Positions 44,906 through 55,205 of a stretch of 64,000 nucleotides of DNA are shown in pieces (position 1 is the first letter of the stretch; each line of letters opens with the position of its first letter). The DNA is from Agelas oroides (Eukaryota > Porifera > Demospongiae > Agelasida > Agelasidae). The stretch lies in assembly GCA_949130485.1 (NCBI GenBank), contig OX422196.1, positions 4,198,889 to 4,262,888 on the forward strand, written 5' to 3'. The notes under the pieces were generated by a model, which saw only the letters and a program-made list of their open reading frames with translations, was not told where the DNA came from and did no database searches. The translations under genes were made by a program, and so were the position numbers.

Positions 44906-47900
44906 TTAGTACATGCACTTACAAGGAGGTCCTTTATCTTCCAACTCCAACTTCTCCTTCTCTGGTTTCTCACACTCAGCACTTGACGCCACTGAGGGAG
45001 GTAACTGAAAGTTGGTTTCCAAGTGAATCTGCAGCTGCCATTTCTCAGAAATGTGTGTCACATGTCCCACTCATTCTTTACCATGGTTGTTAGACTAAAA
45101 TGATGATATCGAAGCTCCCACCAAGACATTGTGATTAGGTCTTAGCCTCATACCCTGGCTCCTCCCCTGAAAAACATTTTTCTGGGAACAAGGCTACACT
45201 TATATGTAAATATGTAGTATGTATGTAGCAATACATACACAGTACTACAATCCTTAATATCACCTGCTCGTAAGATTAACCTTATAAAGTGTCTATATAC
45301 TTACATGAGCTGATAATACTCTCATCCACTCTTGCATGTCAGACTATATGAATGAGAAAATATTGTCTGAACGCTCCACAATACGTACATATATACGTAG
45401 CTGTGGGATAAGAAGACTTACTTGTGAAATTGCCATCAAGTACCAAGTGTCACTGGACTTTGTGACAATTTGAAAGCAATGCTCCTTGTCTGGAAATGAT
45501 GAACAAGGACTGACTGATGCTATCTCGGTCCGTACAATTTGGTTTCTAGGACTGGGTGCCTACAAAAAAAAAAGGAGAAGAAAAAACTACCTTAATGACA
45601 GTCTTTAGTACATTTCTAGAGAATAATACACCCAATGTAAAATTGCGCCTGGGAACTTGAGTACCAGCTCATCCTACGTATTTATTCCTGATAGCCATTC
45701 CTCCCCAATTGTCTCCTCACTATGGAATGGCTTCAGTTGAGGGGCAGCCATTGTCACTGAAACTTGTTGTTGTTATACGGAACATTTTTCTGTTTGTGGC
45801 GCAGCTTCACTGCAAATCTGAAGGCTTCTTTTGTAAAGCAGATGGCTTCTAAAAATCCTTGTTCGTGCCCACATGAAAAGTTTCTGGAGTTTCACGTTGG
45901 TCTTCCACTGCTCAATTTAAGCATCCAGGTTTTGTTTATGCCTTCTGGAACTGCACTTGCAGCATAGCTGCTGAAATGGTTTCCAAAGCACAGCATCATT
46001 TTAAAAAATGGTTATTGTATGTAACCCTAAACTTAAGAAGATAACTGCCTAACTACAACTGCAAGACCTGGTGGGTTTCATCACGTATTTGCATATGATG
46101 TATCTACCTACTTGATACATTCTCCCAAGAGTGCATGATGACATCCTTTTTATTGCAATAAAGTGACATCATCATGCGTTCCTGACTCTCCACATAAAAC
46201 CATCATCAAATATCCCATGATATGCTCCAATGGTGAACATCTTATTGGCACAACACTTTCATAATCAATTTGGACAATATACACATGCTCGTGAATCTTA
46301 CTCATGCAATATCCAGCCATACTCCACTTGATTTTTCTATAAATACACGTTTGATACATGTAACAGCAGTCACCAGGAATCAAACCCAGGGTCCCCCTGA
46401 CTTGAGCTGCCAGTATTCCAGCTACTGAGCTATGGCTGCCAGTCAATCACCAGTCCTATGTACTGCATAGGTGGTATTGAATGCTCCAGCCTCAACACCT
46501 GGCAGCCACACCTACGTATGTGCTATCTAAAATCTGTTAGGTGTAATGTTGTTCGGAAAATCCTCTTCATCAGGAAAGAAGCCATGCTGTGTGACTTCTC
46601 TGACTGTAAATGCTACTATAATAGATCATCTTGCCTTCAACTGTAAATACATGTTCGATCAACAGTATGGGGCAAAAAGGAAAAGTCAGCCGTCACCAAG
46701 AATTGAGCCAAGGGTTCCTCCCTGGCTGGAGCTAGCAGTGCTCTGACCACTAAGTTACACCACCAGCCTTCACAATCCTCTGATCTTCCTCATACTATCA
46801 AGCACATGTCTATTTTCGTAGGCAGAAAAAAAAGTCACAGAAAATGCCCTGGGAATCAAATCTAGGACATTCTGAATACTAGCCAGATACTCTTACCAGT
46901 GAGCCATTGGACCCACAGCCAAGGAGTGGCAGCTGGGCTGCTTAGAGCAGAACAAGCTAGAGGCCTCAATTTATTTGCCTTACTCTCTCATGGCTGGTTA
47001 TGCTGCCTGTAGTAAATGGAGATTTACGAAATAGTAGGTCTGGATAGACAAACTGTACTAGCACACTGCCTGAGCAAACACTCTCACTATCCATCAGACC
47101 TTAGCCTCTGGTTCAATTATCTTTCAACACATTGTTGACTACTAGTGAGATGATTCATCATCGTAAACTGCTGGTTTACGAATCTGTCATGGCACACAGC
47201 AGGATTTGTCACTGTGTACTGTCACATGTAATAAGCCAAACTTGATGATGCATAAGTAGATAAGTCCTCACCAGAGGTAGCTATCGGCATCACATATGCG
47301 TGAATTGCAGCCATTTCTCCAGCCAGGACAGCTACTGTGGCTACACATGCATGGACTAACCTTTACACTGAAACCATGAGTTGGGTTTCTGGTGTTTATG
47401 AGTACCGTTCATGCACGGCCCTTACCTGATACCATCACATGATGACCGTCCATATTAAATTGTACTGCCTGTGAGCAGCCTGCCGTTGATGATCCGTAGC
47501 GACAAAAACCAGAAGTAAGTTCAGTTGTCTCCACTCCGGGTCGCCGTTGCTGTACTCTGGCAATAGCCCTGCACGGGCTCGGTCTTCGTAAAATATTTAA
47601 ATTTAAATGCGCTTATCTAAATTTATGGTATATGGCCGCAAGCATAGATAGATACACACACACATGCGCAATCCAGCCTCGCTAGTGTGGGGCTCGCTCA
47701 GGCTCGCCCCAAATATTTAACAAGCTTATAGTACATATACACATACACTTAATGTAGAACAGTACCAAATGGTAGTACCATGAATTCACCTCCTCAACTC
47801 ACATGCTGTGCATCATAGTAGAGAAGATAACTCCGATTCAGCTTGAAATATCGGTATTGCCAACCCTTCATAAAGTTGCGATACTTATAGAGGTGTCCTT

Positions 47901-50900
47901 CTTTCTGAAAAAGAAAGAAAAGGCCAATTGCTGCCTGCATGGTACGTAGTAGCCTCATTCCCAGGCATTTGAAAAATGGCCTGGGAACAAGGCTAGAATG
48001 GAAACCATACTGGTACTTCTTTAGTGGATAAACATAACGTTGATCTCTCCAAATCACATATGTACCACTTTGTGTGTCCATTCACACGTATATATATTTC
48101 ACATTTACCCTGACCCTCTCTGTTACATTGTTGCAAGAGAAGCCATGTACCACTGACTAGGAAAGCCCTCACCTAAAGGGAAAGTGGCTAGCTGGCTAAA
48201 GTACTGTACTCATATATTGTGTCTGCATAATCCATTTGTGTAACATGGTGGCTAGTTTCCAAGAAGTAAAGTATCTGTCCAATGGCATCACAGTTTTGTT
48301 GCAGTAGGTCTAGCTGTATCATAATGTGCATAGGTAGGCAGCCAGTATGTGGGCGTAGCTGGATGTTCTTAACATGCTGCCCTCAAAACAATAGCCACAC
48401 AAATGAACAGTGGAACAAACAGTAGCATCAGCATGTGATCAAAAAAGTATAGTATGTATGCTTGTGCACTCTGTGCCACAAAAGGTTCTTGCGGTAAGCA
48501 CATTGGCATATGCGGTTGTACTTGTTCGAGTGAAGTTCAATGGAATGTAATTGCAGCTATTTATCTGGAGTTGATCATGCAGCTCTGCGATCATCTACAT
48601 GGAGCTGCTAAACCAGCTGGTCGGTGCACATGTGAAGCTACAGTGTACAACTGTGACGATACAACTCCACCCCCTGACCCAGATGGAGTCTCCAAGCTAC
48701 ATGAAATAATTCACTATCAAAAAGGCAGTACATCAGATGCTTTATCTTGTATGATGGTACTCAGTCCTAGCCCAAAGTTAATTAGCGACAGTACATTAGC
48801 CTCTGTATGGTATACATGAACAATCAACGAACCACATCTAGATGTTATGTAAAGTCACAAGTAGGAGTGGCACAGACACATAATTTATGTAATACTTGAA
48901 CAAAGCCATAAAACTCGACCTCAAATGCATATTATCATAATGTTTGAACCTGGATCTAGCCTCATTCCCAGGCCACTCCCAGATTTTATCTCACAGCTGT
49001 GTCCCGATTTTTCTCCAAGGCTGCGAGATAAAATCTGGGAGTGGCCTGGGAACGAGGCTAGTATGGATCAGCTTCCTGACTTGGTTGTAGCAGCTGGCTT
49101 AGTACCCAAACACTATCCTGGAAAGTACAGGAAGGTGAAAAGGAACTGCTTGTGCAATTAAGATGGAAGCCTGCCACATCAGTGACCATTGGAGGCTCTT
49201 GAACTCGAAGGTGCTCTCTGATTCGGATACCTCTGGCCAGAAGCAGAGAAAGAAGCCTTCTCTAGGAAGTGCAGCGATGCCGTTCACCTAATTCCTAAAT
49301 TCATTCTTTCGAAGCATAGCAACTTCATGGAGCCCCAGGTTGTTACCTGTGGATACTGGAGAAACCAAACGGCCCTCAACCAGACCCTGTTGGGTCTTGT
49401 CAGGCTGTTCAGGATAATCTAGCTAGTTCTCCCATGGGAAATTTTATCACTAATACTGCCATTGGAGAAACCAGTTCCGAAAACTGTCCTCAACCAATAC
49501 TCAGGAATCTCCAGGCCAGGCTATTTAGGACAACGCTTCTACTATTCAGGATAGACTATCTATTTCTCCCAAGGACAACTCTGCTACTGCATGGCAAGAA
49601 GATAATGTGGTCTCACTTGACATAGATCCTTCAGGCTGTCACCTGCATTTAGGAGTGATCAAGAGAGTAATAGACACTCCTCACTTTGTGTGCACAAATG
49701 TGATCTACGCTGTTATCATCTTGTAGATGTGGTACAAGATGCACATATGCCTCATTTTTGGGATGAACGTCTTGAATGGATTTGTCCAATTTGCACAAAG
49801 GATGACAAGATTGAATGTGTTATGAAATGGGAGCATATCCAACTAGGACCATAGCAGGTTGAGAATGGACAAAATATTGGTTTTGAAGAGTCCTAATTAC
49901 TAATCAATAACACCATTACTGTAGTATCTGCACCTATTGTTGGCATGTTTCTCATAATTATTATAAGCTCCCACCAGCCGTCGCCTTTGTACAATTTTGT
50001 AACCAGCAAGATGGATAGAAGAAGGGTGAGGTGACATGGAGTGTGGTAAGGTCGAAACCAGACCTTCTCCAATATATGTATGTCTGGGTCTAAGGCATGA
50101 GATGATTCCCACTCTCATCCTAGGATGGTGATGTGAATTGAAATGCAGGTACAGACACAAACAATGGCATCGCTACACACGTGATAGAGATAGACCACTC
50201 ACTCCAATGGGAGCAAGACACAGTCCAAAAGACAGAGCACTACGTCACAAGACAGAAGGTCCAGGAGGCCTTGACCATCAAATCAACGCACAACAACATG
50301 AATCTTCCTGTCTAGCCTCATTCCCAGGCAAACGAGGCTACTCAATGTCATGTCTCTGTAACTTTGATCCCTGACTTGTGGTCCATCTTTGTCTTGTATT
50401 TCACCTTTCTAAATTTCTGTATATACAATAATTATTGTTTTGTTACATAACTATGACATCATGTGTACATTATATATATATAGCAAGTAGGTCACACTTT
50501 ATACCATTGTACTGAAGAAGATCCTTGGATTGAAATGTTTGCTAAACCTACTGTGAATTTTGCTACAGCTAAAAGCGCAAAAAATTACTACACTGTTCGA
50601 GGCACGGAAATAAGAATAAAAACAAGACGATATAAAAATGAAGGTAAATATACAAAGCCCCATCCCTAAATCTTTGTTGCTTGTTTCTATACTTTATTGC
50701 ATGCCAGCTCTATATCTTATTCCATTTTCAATGTTCTTTTTATTCTCGTATGGATTATGGTCTGGTCAGAGTTGGATTTATAGCTGGTGTTACGCATATA
50801 CGTAGCATAAAGAGACTAACATACGTAGTCTCATGTCCAGAATACTTTTCACCAAGTGGAAAAATAGTCTGCTAAATTGCCTATACCATTTTGGTTTCAT

Positions 50901-51883
50901 GTTACGTCGTGTAAGCTAGATTGTGATTTCAAAAACGCTCTTGCAAACAGTGAACTCTGGGACAGCCTATTTTTGCTTTTTTCGAAAGATAGAACGGCCT
51001 GGTTTACATGAGGGAGCTAGGATTGCCTGTTCAGCATCCATTGTCGCCAGCAGATTGTTGGCACGCAGTGTGGAACGTAATCTTGAATTACGTCAAGTGT
51101 TGAAAAGAGCAATGCGCAAGCATTTTGGCACACTTGAACAAAAACAGAATAGGTGGTTGACCTGATCGATTTTTCCGGTGGGTGGGGAAAATGTGGTCTG
51201 GGAATGAGACTCGAGGCTAACATACTGTCGCTAATTAATGGCTTGTAACTTTGGGCTAGGGCTGAGTACCATCATACAAGATAAAGCATCTGATGTAGTG
51301 CCTTTTTGAGTTATTCCATGACCATGTGCGTAGCTACCCATCAAGAACCGGTGAAGCAGTGGCAGCATCCACACTTTCACAGTGATACTTTCAGTTTCAG
51401 TTTGTAGACGTGTGTTTGATAAACATAGACCTTTGATATTATTGCTAAGTCATAACTTAGTCACTGTGCTGTGTCGTGTGTATAAATAGTAACAATGATG
51501 TATTGCTGCTCTAAATATATGCATGTCAGGATTGATGAATACCAGGACACACTAAAGTAGGGACACACCCATGTATATAAGGACACACTTACATGGGTGT
51601 GTTCTTGTACCTTTTCTTCTGTGGTACAGAACTCGTCACAATACCTTTACACAGATGTGTCCTAGTATTTAGAAGTCACGACTTGTAGATCAAAGGTCAA
51701 GGACCTTTACTGGCTTTAGCACAGCTCTACACTAAATTAATGTTCTGTAGCATAAACTCACATAAAAGTTGACACACAAATTTAGTATATAATCTCTACA
51801 CTCGCATGGAGATAAAACAGATTTACATTCAGGATCTCATGACATATTAGCTGGCTATAACTTACCATTGGCAGAGCAGCCAT
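44906..51883 (-). CDS. PH-domain protein, five exons
   Basis: Exons on the minus strand: 51866-51883 (MAALPM, donor GTAAGT), 47803-47904 (EGHLYKYRNFMKGWQYRYF, donor GTGAGT), 45422-45559 (IASVSPCSSFPDKEHCFQIV then DTWYLMAISQ, acceptor TTTGTAG, donor GTAAGT), 45305-45343 (SDMQEWMRVLSAH, donor GTAAGT), and 44923-45004 (an acidic tail, donor-like GTAAGT). The first four exons join in phase 0 and rebuild a complete pleckstrin-homology domain starting at residue 7. The KGWQxR motif in the first strands and the tryptophan of the C-terminal helix (QEWM) are in place. The motif resembles PH domains that bind phosphatidylinositol 4-phosphate (FAPP, OSBP, CERT type), which would suggest Golgi or endosomal membranes; that is inference. 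If the last donor is not used, the protein ends after a few more codons at a TAA (44906-44908), about 131 residues. Otherwise more exons follow. Confidence 0.8.
45560..46360. other. Intron of the PH-domain gene with decayed repeat
   Basis: The minus strand around 45650-45745 reads MAAPQLKPFHSEETIGEEWL, which resembles the start of a Gypsy gag protein but breaks quickly. Nothing else is seen. Confidence 0.35.
46362..46445 (-). repeat. tRNA-derived SINE-like unit 1
   Basis: On the minus strand an A box (TAGCTCAGTAGCTGGA) and a B box (GGGTTTGATTCC) are spaced as in tRNA genes, with a mostly pairing T stem (4 of 5). The acceptor stem is poor, so it is a SINE or tRNA relic and not a functional tRNA. 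Confidence 0.6.
46682..46772 (-). repeat. tRNA-derived SINE-like unit 2
   Basis: Minus strand: A box-like TAACTTAGTGGTCAGAGCA and B box-like TGGCTCAATTCTTGG. It is more decayed than unit 1. Confidence 0.5.
46842..46922 (-). repeat. tRNA-derived SINE-like unit 3
   Basis: Minus strand: A box TGGCTCACTGGTAAGAGTA and B box GATTTGATTCCC, spaced as in a tRNA. All three units lie in the same orientation within one intron of the PH gene. Confidence 0.6.
46923..47579. other. Intronic sequence, nothing recognised
   Basis: No coding or repeat signal beyond short words. Confidence 0.4.
47580..47712 (-). mobile_element. Helitron-type 5' terminus, minus strand
   Basis: Read from 47712 downward it starts TTGGGGCGAGCCTGAGCGAG and follows the same sequence as 40735-40870 (GCCATATACC, AATTTAAAT). 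It lies about 90 bp downstream of the second PH exon. Confidence 0.6.
47950..47995. mobile_element. Minimal TAGCCTCATTCCC element
   Basis: 46 bp: TAGCCTCATTCCCAGGC followed closely by its complement GCCTGGGAACAAGGCTA. No target duplication is visible. It lies in the PH gene intron upstream of the second exon. Confidence 0.7.
48090..48705. other. Intronic stretch with an unassigned Cys-rich frame
   Basis: A plus-strand frame of 121 codons at 48454-48819 is Cys-rich at its start (CGKHIGICGCTCSSEV), but its last third is repeat sequence shared with 51224-51318. No homology is recognised. Confidence 0.3.
48706..48800. repeat. 95-bp repeat, partner at 51224
   Basis: AGGCAGTACATCAGATGCTT, TGTATGATGGTACTCAG and AGCCCAAAGTTA appear inverted at 51224-51318. 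Confidence 0.75.
48957..49060. mobile_element. 104-bp TAGCCTCATTCCC element
   Basis: Nearly the same palindromic interior as the copy at 32323 (AGATTTTATCTCRCAGCTG). The flanks share TGGATC immediately before and 3 bases after, so any 9-bp duplication has decayed. Confidence 0.75.
49061..49620. other. Decayed coding-like stretch
   Basis: Short plus-strand fragments (LVVAAGLVPKHYPGKYRKVK near 49085) look protein-like but cannot be joined. The origin is unknown. Confidence 0.3.
49621..49854 (+). pseudogene. Zinc-finger-like fragment (PHD-type spacing)
   Basis: The frame is open for 77 codons from just after a TGA to a TAG at 49852-49854, without an ATG. It reads SLCVHKCDLRCYHL, then EWICPICTKDD. 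The cysteine and histidine order with a final W-x-C-P-x-C resembles the second half of a PHD finger. It is probably a decayed exon or transposon fragment inside the PH gene intron. Confidence 0.35.
49860..51223. other. Intronic region of the PH-domain gene
   Basis: It holds a partial TAGCCTCATTCCCAGGC word at 50313, a Penelope-tail-like GAAGAAGATCCTTGGATTGA near 50515, and one AAAGCCCCATCCCTAAATCT word at 50655 that matches the foldback motif. A basic frame at 50990-51165 (ERNLELRQVLKRAMRKHF) is unassigned. Confidence 0.4.
51224..51318. repeat. 95-bp repeat, inverted partner of 48706
   Basis: Complement of 48706-48800 with few differences, about 2.5 kb apart. It may be the ends or a copy of a larger element. 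Confidence 0.75.
51319..51865. other. Intronic region near the first exon of the PH gene
   Basis: A GGACACAC-rich local repeat (51545-51600) around an ACATGGGTGTGT palindrome. Nothing else is recognised. Confidence 0.4.
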
Positions 51884-52033
51884 CTCGGACGCAACACTTT
51901 TTAAATCCTGGCCCCGCCCACTCGTAAGCATTATCTCAACTCTGATCAAGCTGCACGTGAAAAGGCGCTAACCACGTGTAACTTATACTAATTGAGTTCC
52001 TCGCACTGTACTAGCTCGTACGAGGTGGACTAG
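51884..52033. promoter_or_regulatory. Candidate bidirectional promoter
   Basis: 150 bp separate the minus-strand ATG of the PH gene (51883) from the plus-strand ATG at 52034. The interval contains a GC box (CCCCGCCC, 51912-51919) and two CACGTG E-boxes (51954-51959 and 51973-51978) only 19 bp apart. Short divergent first exons ending in strong donors on both sides support this as a shared promoter. No TATA box is evident. Confidence 0.5.
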
Positions 52034-52451
52034 ATGCCTTCTCCTCCGAGTTCTCAGTTCAGGCCGACATGGCCCTACATTCCAGGTGAGCGTCATAATT
52101 TGGTCTGTATAAACCATGCAGTTATTGGGACAGATTAACCTTTTGTAAATTATGAACTACTGGGAGTAGCTTGTATGCACGCATGATGATGTGTAATGCC
52201 GCGCTTCGTGACTAATCTCGCAACTGAAGCTCGGGACTGGGTAGACAGTACAAGCAGCTCACAGGGCTGTTCCTCATCAGCAGTACTGCCTACTATATGT
52301 ATGGTATGTATGTGTGTAAGGTATTGTACGAGTATTTGAGTTGTTTCTACTCTCCTGCGTATCAATATGCTACAGGTGTATAATCTCGCTGTATCTTTGA
52401 AAAATCAACCTGACTAGTGAACCCTCCACAGTTAAGAAATATGAACTTTAG
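52034..52451 (+). CDS. Putative 36-residue single-pass membrane microprotein
   Basis: Three short exons: 52034-52085 (ATG, then PSPPSSQFRPTWPYIP, donor GTGAGC), 52265-52303 (LFLISSTAYYMY, acceptor CTCACAG, donor GTATGT) and 52432-52451 (VKKYEL then TAG, acceptor CCCTCCACAG). Both introns are phase 1 and the frame is kept. The product has a proline-rich start, one hydrophobic segment of about 17 residues and a short tail with two lysines. It does not match a small membrane protein I can name. The first exon and its donor are convincing; the second acceptor has a weak pyrimidine tract. The alternative is a 5' non-coding exon of a longer gene. Confidence 0.4.
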
Positions 52452-53335
52452 AGTTCCATTGGATTTTGCACTGCAACAGAGGCCTCATGGAATTCTCACT
52501 GCATTGATAGCATTGTTCCCTGGCCTCCCCCGTTTTTTGTTCTTCGGTTTGTGTTCAGTATACTATAGCCCAGGAACAGGATTGGAAACAAGGCAGTAAT
52601 TAGAGGTATTAGCCCCTGCTGTCTGTTACAACAGTATTAGCACCCTGCCAGGCGCTAAATGGAACTGGAGATGGTGCGAATTAATTCCTCCAAGGTTGGC
52701 AAAGCCAATAAGAGCACCACTGTTCTTATCATACACCAAGTATTCTTTGATGTACATCTTGTCGATTACAAGCACAACTTGCTTCTGCCGTTTGGGACAT
52801 TGCTGATCTCTGCTACTTGCTGATCCGTTGGTCAAGAACAGTTGAAAATCCTGTGGTCATATTTGCACAGTGGGTGTAATCCTTCAACGTTCTCTGTGAG
52901 TCGGAGTAGCCTCATACCCAGGACGTTCGTAGAAACGATTGCTTCTGCTCTTGGCCTTGCGCCGCCATCCGGTTCGTGCGTCTGTGCTTACGTAGCACTT
53001 TGATTTCCTGAACAGCTTGAGTCATAGCCGACAAAGGCACACTCACTGACAGGCTTCTGTTGGAGTTAGGACAGCTAGATAGTTTGAAGTAGTGCCAGAT
53101 TGAAATGCAGTTCGCTTATGGGCAACAAAAATTTCGTGGTTTTAACTTTCACAAATGGCTCTTGACTCGCAAAAAAAGCGAAAATAAATCCCTCGCGAAA
53201 ATTACTAGCCATGCGGTATAACTTGACCAAGCTTTCTTTCTAGTCGTACAAACCACAGTTTCATGTGATGCTATAGAGAATGCAGACGTTGGAGGCAATC
53301 AATCTTCTCTGTGGTTGACAGGAAACAATGGTTTA
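52452..53335. other. Gene-poor stretch
   Basis: Contains a TAGCCTCATACCCAGG word at 52907 and a TCGCGAAAAT-rich short repeat near 53130-53210. No gene is recognised. Confidence 0.4.
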
Positions 53336-53339
53336 CATG

Positions 53340-54735
53340 ACTGTTTGGTGCGGATCGGTCGGTGTTTTGCTAGCATTCTCTATCCGAGATAGGAATGAGT
53401 GTAGCCCTTTTTGGTGAGCCTCACACTTTGGACATTGTGTCTGTGATGAATCGATCAAGATCTCACATTTCTCATGCCGAATTCTTGGATGACCTGACAA
53501 GGTCATCTCCTCTGCTGCTATGTGAATACCTGTGTGATAGATTTGATAGCACATGAAAAGGTAAATATCAACACACCTGTTGCATCCATGAAGCGTTCCT
53601 TCCGTGCCGCCATAGACAAGCTCTGAAACTTCTCATCTGGATTGCATTCACAAACCTTGGCACCATTTCACCAGGGTAAGCACTTGCACATGCTCTTTAT
53701 TAGCAGTTGACTTGAGGGTAGAAGGAAGCTGCTCAATGAGAGGACATATTATTGTCGGAAGTTGCTGACCATGACATGACAAATGCCACTGAAAATTGTC
53801 TTGAACATGCAGGCTAAAACTAACAGTCAATGTTGACTGCTTTCTCTCCAGCACCGACTCTCCAGAAACAGCTACCTGTTTGGTGGCATCTATCCAGCCT
53901 ATGAGCACTAATGATAATAATACAATCGGAACACATACACAATGGTAGTGCATAATCACCACAGTACTTTTTTCCCAACTTTCATTACCTGCTGGGAGTG
54001 ACCCAAATGAGGACACCCTTGTTTGAAGACAATTAAGTGAACCACCAGGTGCAGCCTTGAAAATCTCTATAGGTATGGTTATCCAAAAAGAGAGAGAGTC
54101 TCTAGGGATACAGACTTAATAGACCGAAACCACAAGGTAAAAGGTAAATCCCCCTCCAATATTTTGAGGTACTCGTCAAGCAGGGCAACCCGTTTGCCGT
54201 TGAAGGCATCGTCGGCAACAATCTGGGACACACGCTCGACCGTTGCGTCGCTGTCAGTCAGTTGAACGGGGAGGTTGGACAGTTTTTTCCACGCATGACC
54301 ACTCCATTTACATACCTAGATGTACTTCCGCCACTTGGGCTCATTCTTTCCTGTGTCCAACGTCCCTTGCTGGGATTCTTGCGCACGAACACCAGATGGT
54401 TTTTGCCGCTGAAAAAGCGACGTCATGAAGGTTGGCGTCCACTTTGACCCACGACCTTTTCCTTTGACAATCGGTTGGTACGCGTACGGGGTAGTAACGG
54501 GCTGAGGGGTTGGTTTTGTACTGTCTCCCGAGACGGTCCATGTTGGGAGGTCGTCGACACCGACGAAGTCTCCATCTTCATCCAGTGTTTCAACGTAACC
54601 GTCGTCGGAAACAGGAACGATAGATTCGGGAAACAAGTAGAAAAGTTTAGAGAGGACGGCTACATTCAGCTGCCTGGGCTTCAGCTTTAGCGATTTTCCG
54701 TCGCGCTCTACATTATAGAGTCTGTACTCTTCCAT
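53340..54735 (-). pseudogene. Broken multi-exon gene of unknown family, with zinc-ribbon exon
   Basis: The minus strand from an ATG at 54735 reads EEYRLYNVERDGKSLKLKPR, then LFPESIVPVSDDGYVETLDE, a proline-rich linker, and after one in-frame TAG near 54309 continues in the same frame (WSGHAWKKLSNLPVQLTD, then VERVSQIVADDAFNGKRVAL). A second piece at 53660-53910 (NFQWHLSCHGQQLPTIICPL) needs one frameshift near 53655 to reach CNPDEKFQSLSMAARKERFM. A third piece at 53340-53520 holds Cys pairs (HEKCEIL ... QCPKCEAHQKGLHSFLSR) like a zinc ribbon. The order matches a gene family that I believe is multi-copy in sponges and may be transposon-derived. With a stop and a frameshift this copy is probably dead. 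Confidence 0.5.
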
Positions 54736-54809
54736 GTCTTGAGAATGCCTTGCCAATTCAAAGTTTGAAAACACAACAAGTGACCAACACTTACAGCTAC
54801 CACCCAATC

Positions 54810-55088
54810 GATATAGCGTTGACCTTCGTGTTGGTGCGTTACAGGGCTTAAAAATTATTTTCCCGCTAGCTTATTTGTGTTGATGACTGCAGTGGCAGCT
54901 AGATTATATAGCTTGGAAAAGTGAAGGCTAACCTAGCAACTGAGGTGGTGTGAAAGTAGATTGATATATGGGGGTGGGGCTGCTACAGCTGTGATGTCAG
55001 AGATGACATCACAGCTGTAGAGCGAATTTTGCAAGCTTGCAGAAATCTACGAAACGGCAAAATTGCTGTCTGCAGTATTGCTGTTTCT
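54810..55088. other. Gene-poor stretch with a short palindrome
   Basis: CTACAGCTGTGATGTC and GACATCACAGCTGTAG lie nearly adjacent at 54983-55019, forming a short hairpin. Confidence 0.6.
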
Positions 55089-55089
55089 G

Positions 55090-55205
55090 CAAAACAGGAA
55101 ATCAGCAAAACTGGTATCTTGGCACATGGCATCTCTGGAATTGCTGTTCTGCTAAAACTGGAAATCAGCAAAAACTGGTATCTTGGCACATGGCATCTCT
55201 GGAGT
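55090..55205. repeat. Tandem duplication of a 60-odd bp word
   Basis: GGAAATCAGCAAAAACTGGT and ATCTTGGCACATGGCATCTC occur twice in a row; a third, diverged fragment lies near 55770-55830. A TCATTCCCAGGCTC element end at 55209 and its mirror at 55715 bracket the region 55.2-55.77 kb. Confidence 0.7.

Noticed and set aside
46362-46445. Functional tRNA gene
   Set aside because: A and B boxes are present but the acceptor stem does not pair and the T stem has a mismatch; a SINE relic is more likely.
48454-48819. Cys-rich secreted-type protein
   Set aside because: The last third is a repeat with an inverted copy at 51.2 kb, no signal peptide is evident, and it lies antisense inside an intron of the PH gene.
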